A DNA stretch of 33,073 nt from Planctomycetaceae bacterium. Lineage in GTDB: Bacteria; Planctomycetota; Planctomycetia; Pirellulales; Lacipirellulaceae. Position 1 is the first letter of the stretch. Every line of letters begins with the position of its first letter. The position numbers and the translations under genes are program-made. The notes under the pieces were generated by a model that was not told the origin of the DNA, made no database searches, and was given only the letters and a program-made list of their open reading frames with translations. The DNA is taken from positions 1 through 33,073 of the forward strand of contig PABB01000002.1 of the NCBI GenBank assembly GCA_002702655.1. Reading direction: 5' to 3'. Shown here in pieces: positions 8,242 through 12,510 of this stretch.

Positions 8242-8452
8242 GATCACGCTCGTTGCATGCTGGTAGGCTCAGGCGGAGCCAATCGCTTCGCCGTCTGTCA
8301 GTTCTTCACGGAAGAGTGAAGCACTTCTGATGGCTGGGAAAACCGCGGTAAAGCGAGTCTTATCAATTCGCCTAAGCGTGCCGAGCCCAACCAGCTCGGG
8401 CCTCGGCCGACTCCTTTTGTTAGGGAGCGGCAGGGCGTGTTTCCCGTCGGTA

Positions 8453-8486
8453 GAGCCGGATGCGTCGAGAGACGCTTGTCCGGCTC
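8453..8486 (+). ncRNA. Group II intron domain V
   Basis: All features of the catalytic domain V hairpin are present in 34 nt. There is a 9-bp lower helix (8453-8461 with 8478-8486) starting G-AGC, where AGC at 8454-8456 is the catalytic triad. A 2-nt bulge (UU, 8476-8477) lies on the 3' strand. A 5-bp upper helix (8462-8466 with 8471-8475) carries a GAGA tetraloop (8467-8470). The reverse strand would give a non-GNRA loop and no triad, so the plus strand is the sense strand. GAUGGGGG immediately downstream is a usual link from domain V to domain VI. Confidence 0.92.
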
Positions 8487-8489
8487 GAT

Positions 8490-8513
8490 GGGGGCTTTTC
8501 GGAGTAGTCCTGG
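8490..8513 (+). ncRNA. Domain VI hairpin with bulged branch-point A
   Basis: A hairpin capped by UUCG (8498-8501) pairs 8490-8497 with 8502-8511. A8506 (next to G8507) is bulged, and the pairs on either side, G8494-U8505 and G8493-U8508, are both G-U, as is usual around the branch adenosine. A 3' splice site 7-8 nt after the A would fall at about 8513-8514. The last two bases there are not the usual AY, which is the weakest point of the model. Confidence 0.6.
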
Positions 8514-8765
8514 CGCCGTTGTAGGGCGCGAGAGTAATCCCGAAATTCGACCCAATGCAAATGCGCCCCGCGCTGGAGTCGGGGCGATGCAGACACGCTT
8601 GGTTGAAAGATCATTCAACTGAGTCGCTGCATCTCGAAGTTGGTGAGCCCGCCTAACGGCGGCGTAATCCACCTTGCGGGGATGACGGGGCCCTCGGCCT
8701 CCTTCAACGCAAGCCGGACCGTGGAGCCTTGCAGCTGGCGACAGCTGCAAGCCGCACGATGACAA
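8514..8765 (+). ncRNA. Predicted exon between permuted intron halves (RNA circle, about 252 nt)
   Basis: In CP group II ribozymes the segment between the domain VI 3' splice site and the GUGCG 5' splice site is released as a circle. Here it would be about 252 nt and is itself folded. Hairpins include 8564-8570 with 8580-8586 (CGCCCCG), 8602-8607 with 8614-8619 (GUUGAA), and a perfect 10-bp stem 8728-8737 with 8742-8751 capped by a GCGA tetraloop. Its final six bases, UGACAA (8760-8765), form IBS1. No start codon with a ribosome site opens a plausible gene in it. The 5' end is uncertain by a few nucleotides. Confidence 0.55.
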
Positions 8766-8770
8766 GTGCG
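8766..8770 (+). ncRNA. 5' splice-site motif GUGCG
   Basis: GUGCG is the consensus first five bases of group II introns. It directly follows the IBS1 candidate. It can also close a hairpin: 8752-8757 pairs with 8766-8771 and presents IBS1 in the 8-nt loop. That alternative fold could hide the site until the ribozyme assembles. Confidence 0.6.
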
Positions 8771-8924
8771 GGTACCGGGGAGAAAAGCCCTGGACGTGAA
8801 GAGCTCAAGCGGAGAAAGGGGAGCAATCCCTTTCCGGTAAGATCCTCAAGAGTCGTTGCCAAGCAGGTAGGGGGCGGAGCGATAGCTCTACTTCCTACGA
8901 CGAATAGCCTAGAACGCAGCGGTA

Positions 8925-8951
8925 ACCGGGAGCTTGTTGGTTCTGCCCGGT
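8925..8951 (+). ncRNA. EBS1 hairpin of intron domain I
   Basis: Stem ACCGGG (8925-8930) pairs with CCCGGU (8946-8951) around a 15-nt loop. UUGUUG in the loop (8934-8939) pairs antiparallel with UGACAA (8760-8765) directly before GUGCG: four Watson-Crick and two G-U pairs. An exon-binding site in a terminal loop about 170 nt into the intron is where EBS1 is expected. No convincing IBS2-EBS2 was found by eye. Confidence 0.6.
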
Positions 8952-9380
8952 GAAATCGCCGAACCAGTCGGTTCGGTGCGAAAGTAGGAGAGGCGGGAGC
9001 CTCCACCTAGCGTTCTAACTCCCGCGGGAGTTTTGGCCTGCCCAAGCGGGCTAGTCGCGAGACTTGAGAGTCGACGAGTGCAGCTAATGCAGGAACCTCT
9101 TCTCCTGCCGCTGCCGTGGTGGCAGCGGGGTCTCGGGGTCGTTGCCCGAGCCTTAGAGGGAGAAGAGGGGGAGTGAGCGACAAGTAGAAGTCTGCCAACG
9201 CTGGGAGGGGAACCTCCCGCCGCGGCAGAGCGGGTGCGCGGCCGGGCTACCGGTCGGGCGAGACGTGGCAGGGCAGTCACGAACCGTCTTAGCCCTGGGG
9301 TGATAGCCGGGGAGTAGGCAACGAAAGTCGCGACCGACTGTGAACCATGCGGTTCGAGTCATCAGAAGTTCCGCGTCAGT

Positions 9381-9412
9381 GAGCGGGAGGACGGCCTACC
9401 GCCCTCCCGCTC
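9381..9412 (+). ncRNA. Long hairpin near the ribozyme 3' end
   Basis: GAGCGGGAGG (9381-9390) pairs with CCTCCCGCTC (9403-9412), and an inner CGG/CCG step is capped by CCUA. It lies about 10 nt before the first terminator-like module and could be a shortened domain IV or an independent stem. Confidence 0.55.
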
Positions 9413-9420
9413 GCAGCGGA

Positions 9421-9478
9421 GTGACAAGCAGAGCTTGAAAACGAGAGCGTCTCTGTGACGGAGCGTTGTCGTTTTTTT
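9421..9478 (+). terminator. Terminator-like module A (3' end of ribozyme)
   Basis: A conserved block (GTGACAAG, one base, then AGAGCTTGAAAACG) is followed by a stem in which AAAACGA pairs with TCGTTTT, with an inner CGUC/GACG hairpin, and then a run of seven T (9472-9478). It reads as the transcript end of the ribozyme. The conserved block recurs in module B about 204 bp downstream. Confidence 0.6.
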
Positions 9479-9488
9479 GTGAGCTGAC

Positions 9489-9626
9489 GGGGTCGCGGGA
9501 CTGGTGCGCCAAGCGTCAGGCGGGACCCCGATCAAATTCGCGCTAAGCGAATTTGAATAAAATTGAACGAAGTTCCTTTGGGAATCAACACAGCGGCCAA
9601 AAGCAACCGGAGGTTGTCCGCTGTGT
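9489..9626 (+). other. Hairpin cluster between the two terminator-like modules
   Basis: Three strong stems lie here: GGGGTC (9489-9494) with GACCCC (9524-9529); CAAATTCGC (9533-9541) with GCGAATTTG (9547-9555), loop GCTAA; and ACACAGCGG (9588-9596) with CCGCTGTGT (9618-9626), which holds an inner CAACC/GGTTG stem. No gene is seen. The density of perfect stems suggests a second structured RNA or a leader for the ORF downstream. Confidence 0.55.
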
Positions 9627-9676
9627 GACAAGGCAGAGGTTGAAAACGCCGTGGAGGTTGTCGCTCGACGGTTTTT
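9625..9676 (+). terminator. Terminator-like module B (repeat of module A)
   Basis: Positions 9625-9648 match module A at 22 of 24 aligned positions (one insertion, one substitution). They are followed by a CCGU/ACGG stem and five T (9672-9676). The repeat implies duplication of a 3' module. B lies upstream of the ORF and could act as an attenuator. Confidence 0.5.
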
Positions 9677-9692
9677 GCAGACGATGGCTTTT

Positions 9693-9748
9693 GAGGAATT
9701 GAGCCACAATCAATTCCTCCTCACTTGAGAGCAGGCAGTACGTGCTCT
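9693..9748 (+). promoter_or_regulatory. Two leader hairpins before the 9765 gene
   Basis: A perfect 10-bp stem, GAGGAATTGA (9693-9702) with TCAATTCCTC (9710-9719), is followed by a 6-bp stem, AGAGCA (9728-9733) with TGCTCT (9743-9748). GAGG and the ATG of the gene follow within 20 nt, leaving the ribosome site just outside the second stem. This suggests translational control or a protein-binding site in the leader. Confidence 0.5.
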
Positions 9749-9764
9749 GAAGCGAGGTACGACG

Positions 9765-10469
9765 ATGAAACATTTTCAATACGTGGCGACGAGCGAGCAA
9801 GGGTTCGTGCAACAAGTCGTCTCGGGCTGGGTCCGCAACGGCTATTACTTCTACGTCACGGGGGAGATCCCCGAAGGGAAGGACCCGCTGCGAGTCGATG
9901 AAAAATTCTTTCATCAGTACCCGATTCGGATGTCGGCCGGTCGCCGATTCTCGCGCAAGCAGCGCGGCCTCTACAACGTGGCCTATGTCCGCTATCAGCG
10001 GACCTGGATCATGCTCGCCACCGGCGGCGAGTTCGAGGACGGGAAGGGGTACGTCGATTGGTTCCAGCAGGAAGCGCGAAACATCGGCAACTGCCGACGG
10101 GGCAAGCCGATCCAGCTTTTCGGGTACTCGATTTACTACGTCCCGGGAGGCTTCGTCGCCAACTGGGAAAAAGCGAATCCGGACGGACCGCCGGAGCGAG
10201 ACAAGAAGTACCGGGTGCGGGTGCAAATGTCGCAGCACGTGTACCGGGATCTGCTCGCCCGGCTCGTGGCGCACGCCCGCAGCCGGCGACCGGAGTGGTT
10301 CGCCGAGCAGTTCTGGAAGCTCCCGTTTGAGCCGTACGCACCGGTCAGGCAGCAGCAGCTGGAGATTCTGCGCCAGGTGAACGCCAAGCGGAAAGCGGCT
10401 GGGCTGGAGAAGCTCCCGCCCACGCTCATTCGCTACCGCAAAGAGCCGGTCAAGGTGTTCGAGGACTAG
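9765..10469 (+). CDS. Unrecognised 234-aa protein next to the ribozyme
   Basis: The protein begins MKHFQYVATSEQGFVQQVVS at an ATG preceded 7 nt upstream by GAGG. Visible features: an N-terminal strand/helix unit ending in GYYFYVTGEIPEGKDP; a basic central part (RRFSRKQRGLYNVAYVRYQRTWIMLATGGE); FGYSIYYV with a Gly-rich turn; a strand RVRVQMS; a helix with LLARLVAHARSRRP; and a basic C-terminus (PFEPYAPVRQQQLEILRQVN, then KRKAAGLEKLPP). It is rich in Arg, Lys and Tyr, which suits nucleic-acid binding. It shows no reverse transcriptase, HNH, HUH or transposase motif that I can identify. It follows the ribozyme in the same direction, and its stop overlaps that of the opposite-strand gene by 4 bp. 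A link with the ribozyme is inferred from position only. Confidence 0.8.
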   Translation: MKHFQYVATSEQGFVQQVVSGWVRNGYYFYVTGEIPEGKDPLRVDEKFFHQYPIRMSAGRRFSRKQRGLYNVAYVRYQRTWIMLATGGEFEDGKGYVDWFQQEARNIGNCRRGKPIQLFGYSIYYVPGGFVANWEKANPDGPPERDKKYRVRVQMSQHVYRDLLARLVAHARSRRPEWFAEQFWKLPFEPYAPVRQQQLEILRQVNAKRKAAGLEKLPPTLIRYRKEPVKVFED

Positions 10470-10681
10470 CCGAGGGCAACCAGCCGGTAGAGCAGCAGGG
10501 CGACGACGGTGGCCATGTAGACGACGACTGGCCCCACAATGCAAGTCTCCCGGTCACAACTGCCCATGCTTTCGAGCGCTCTTTGGCGGCGATGGCGTCG
10601 CCCGGCGTACAGCAGCGTCATCGCAGGAAGGAGCAACAGGGCAAGCACGGCTCGTGCGATTCGGTCAGTGCGATACGACAT
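10466..10681 (-). CDS. Small membrane protein, 71 aa
   Basis: From the ATG at 10681 (MSYRTDR) the product has two hydrophobic helices (AVLALLLLPAMTLLYAG and VGPVVVYMATVVALLLYRLVAL) separated by a short basic loop with two Cys. The frame opens further upstream, but this start keeps only a 17-bp overlap with the upstream gene. It is probably translated together with the 10665-10922 gene. No family is recognised. Confidence 0.5.
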   Translation of the reverse strand: MSYRTDRIARAVLALLLLPAMTLLYAGRRHRRQRALESMGSCDRETCIVGPVVVYMATVVALLLYRLVALG

Positions 10682-10922
10682 CAAGGAAACCTCTGAAAGC
10701 GTCTCGGAACGAAAGACCGCTGTAGGAATCGAGATACTGGCTATCGCCGGGTTCGGTCTGAAGGCACACGTCAATCAGCAAATCCTCGTCGAGGATCTCT
10801 GTCGGCACGCCCAAGGCGGCCACTGCTAGCGTAATGGCTTCGTGGTCCGAGCCGGCAGTCACGACTGCGTGGCAGTCGATGTCTCGCGCAGGCGATGAGA
10901 CGGCAATGTGATAACGAATCAT
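10665..10922 (-). CDS. Hypothetical protein, 85 aa
   Basis: Small acidic protein starting MIRYHIAVSS, with a predicted strand, a helix (HEAITLAVAALG) and a run of acidic and hydrophobic residues (EILDEDLLIDVCL). No ribosome site is evident. Its end overlaps the start of the small membrane protein gene, suggesting a two-gene unit. No family recognised. Confidence 0.5.
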   Translation of the reverse strand: MIRYHIAVSSPARDIDCHAVVTAGSDHEAITLAVAALGVPTEILDEDLLIDVCLQTEPGDSQYLDSYSGLSFRDAFRGFLDVVSH

Positions 10923-11047
10923 GGGGCGTTGCTTTGATAGGGCTCGTCAAGTTGGGCAATGGAAGATCCCCGCGTGACGTCCGCGTTGGCGGCCGACGCC
11001 CCTGCTCGTGGCAAGGGCGCCGGATGCACCGCAGGTGAAAGCGAGGG

Positions 11048-11350
11048 CTAGGCCGCTTTCGCCTCGGCTGGGGTTTCGTCCTGGTCGAGCCTGCCGTCAA
11101 GCTGCTCGCATCGGGCGGCGGCAAGCTCCGCCACCTTGGCGACGGAGTCGGCGTTGCGCGGGTACATCCGGTCGGTGTACTTGAACTTGCCGGTCGTCTG
11201 GTTCTTCCAGCAACGACTCATGACGAAGTAGTGGCTTTGGTTGCCGTCCGGGGATTGCGACACGTGAATGTTGGCGGCAATTGCGCCTTCGCGAATCGTC
11301 TCGACGTAGGTCTTGGGAGCGTCTTTGCTCGGTTGTTTTTTTGCGTCCAT
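11048..11350 (-). CDS. Small conserved-type protein, paralog of the 7843-8118 product
   Basis: The true start is the ATG at 11350 (MDAKKQPS), with an excellent GGAGG 7 nt upstream. The frame extends ten codons further without a ribosome site. The 100-aa product has a Lys-rich N-terminus, a strand-rich core (REGAIAANIHVSQSPDGNQS, then YFVMSRCWKNQTTGKFKY) and a helix (DSVAKVAELAAARCEQL). The pattern 'R-G-I-A strand, G-N turn, YFV, R-WK, helix with ELA' mirrors the 91-aa protein at 7843-8118. Function is unknown; a nucleic-acid-binding role is only a guess from the basic strand-rich core. Confidence 0.72.
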   Translation of the reverse strand: MDAKKQPSKDAPKTYVETIREGAIAANIHVSQSPDGNQSHYFVMSRCWKNQTTGKFKYTDRMYPRNADSVAKVAELAAARCEQLDGRLDQDETPAEAKAA

Positions 11351-11456
11351 CTTGTTACCTCCTTGATGATAAGTGAACAACCGAGGGTACCACGGCGGGG
11401 GAGGTAAGCAACTGCGGCAAGTTGTTCATGGCCGCGACTTGTGACAGTATCCTGTC

Positions 11457-12068
11457 ATGACGCGTGATTCTGACTCTCCGCCAACTGACTATGGAAGTCA
11501 ATTCTTAATCGCCCTGCAGGCGGTAGAGACGGCGCTGGCGAATGACGAAACGCTGGCCGACTTGGCTCGCGGCGATTTGAACTACGTCATCGGCGAGATC
11601 CTGGTTGATGCGAGCGACGAGCTGCGAGAGGACATGTTCGTTTACCTGAGCTGCACGGCCAGATGCGGCGGCGCAGGCCGCGATCCGGGACCGCTGGCAG
11701 TCAAGTCGCGACGGCGGCGCCGCCGCACAGAAAACGCGTGGCATGCATGGCGGATCTGTGATACGACGCGTGGTATGGAGAAGGATGATAAGGAGACCAT
11801 TGCCGAACAGTTGGCCGAGGCGGCCGAGATTCTCTATCGAGTGAGTCGAGCCACCGCTGCCAAGAGGAAATTTCTTAGCAACGTGACCAGCATGCTGGCC
11901 AACGGCATTGAAGAGATGGCCGACCTGGACGGGCAGAAGAGAGCCGTCCGAAGTTGTCGCCTTGAGGTCAACTCTGGCATTGCGTACCGCATCTCTCGCT
12001 CGTTTTCGGACGAGCCGATCGGACCGGAGGGGAAGGGACCGCTGGTCATTCGACTTGGCAAACTCTAG
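11457..12068 (+). CDS. Hypothetical protein, 203 aa
   Basis: The product has an acidic helical N-terminal third (QAVETALANDETLADLARGD). A run of seven basic residues follows near residues 83-89 (SRRRRRR). The C-terminal half is helical (ETIAEQLAEAAEILYRVSRA) and ends in a strand-rich piece. A second in-frame ATG at 11775 with purines upstream could start a 97-aa protein made of the helical half, and the Arg run before it looks less protein-like. The opposite strand is also open but its translation is low-complexity. No family recognised. Confidence 0.5.
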   Translation: MTRDSDSPPTDYGSQFLIALQAVETALANDETLADLARGDLNYVIGEILVDASDELREDMFVYLSCTARCGGAGRDPGPLAVKSRRRRRRTENAWHAWRICDTTRGMEKDDKETIAEQLAEAAEILYRVSRATAAKRKFLSNVTSMLANGIEEMADLDGQKRAVRSCRLEVNSGIAYRISRSFSDEPIGPEGKGPLVIRLGKL

Positions 12069-12133
12069 CGAGGCCGTTGCTGCGAAGTCGGTCGACGCCG
12101 CTGGAACGCGGCGAGGAATTGCCGTGAAATCTG

Positions 12134-12349
12134 CTACGCTTGATACGCGCCCTCGATGCATTCCTTGAAGAGGGCGAGGAACGTGGAAAAATATTGCTCG
12201 GCCCCGAGTTCATGCACGAGCTTGGTTTGGGCGATGATCCAATCGATGTCTTCGATCTCGGGCGAGGGTCCCATCGTGTAAAACGGATTCATCAACACCG
12301 TCTGCACTTGGTCGGCGGTCCATTTCGTCGGTTCGTCATCGTCGGTCAT
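12134..12349 (-). CDS. Small acidic protein, 71 aa
   Basis: The start is the ATG at 12349 (MTDDDEPTKWTADQVQ), with GGAGG about 10 nt upstream. The product is acidic and helical, with two Trp, and ends FSTFLALFKECIEGAYQA. No family is recognised. It lies in the same direction as, and downstream of, the large methyltransferase-domain gene. Confidence 0.6.
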   Translation of the reverse strand: MTDDDEPTKWTADQVQTVLMNPFYTMGPSPEIEDIDWIIAQTKLVHELGAEQYFSTFLALFKECIEGAYQA

Positions 12350-12510
12350 CGCGCTCGTCACCTCCACGTGGGTAATTTGAGACGACGCTATCACAACCGC
12401 CCGATCCGGTCGAGGAGTTTGTGGAACGTTCGTTCCTGGGAGGTCGTCGTGCCGTGACCGGTGACTGGCGGTCGTGGCCTCGCGCGGCCTCCCAGTGATG
12501 AGGAACCGAT

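Larger units (their letters stand above)
8453..9480 (+). ncRNA. Circularly permuted group II intron ribozyme (candidate)
   Basis: The region reads, 5' to 3': domain V, domain VI, an intervening segment, a GUGCG 5' splice-site motif, and about 700 nt of structured RNA. That is group II intron parts in permuted order, as in the CP group II ribozymes known to generate branched linear RNAs and small circles. Besides domain V, many perfect hairpins occur, several with GNRA tetraloops: 8728-8751 (GCGA), 8990-9003 (GGGA), 9203-9218 (GGAA). A long-range stem joins 9096-9105 to 9159-9168 and encloses two further hairpins (9108-9128 and 9132-9150), forming a three-way junction. No reverse transcriptase or maturase is encoded. 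Boundaries of domains II-IV were not assigned. The end is set at the first terminator-like module. A covariance search with CP group II models would settle it. Confidence 0.75.

Noticed and set aside
8453-8513. Ordinary truncated group II intron tail
   Set aside because: Not fully excluded, but the GUGCG motif, the IBS1-EBS1 match and the dense structure downstream fit a permuted ribozyme better, and no domain I-IV or reverse transcriptase lies upstream.
8298-9280. Several open frames of 60-155 codons on both strands in the ribozyme region
   Set aside because: No ribosome sites, low-complexity translations, and they cut across perfect RNA stems including domain V.
9504-9510. GTGCGCC as an alternative group II 5' splice site
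   Set aside because: It matches the start consensus, but it lies after the first terminator-like module and leaves only about 250 nt before a protein gene, too little for domain I. It also has no good exon-binding loop that I could find.
8500-9760. IscB-type omega RNA (HEARO), RNase P RNA, tmRNA or rRNA
   Set aside because: The downstream protein has no HNH or RuvC motif, and none of the conserved core sequences of these RNAs is present.
9585-10544. 319-codon minus-strand open frame
   Set aside because: Covers the 234-aa plus-strand gene and leader hairpins; its translation is Arg/Leu-rich and shows no motif.
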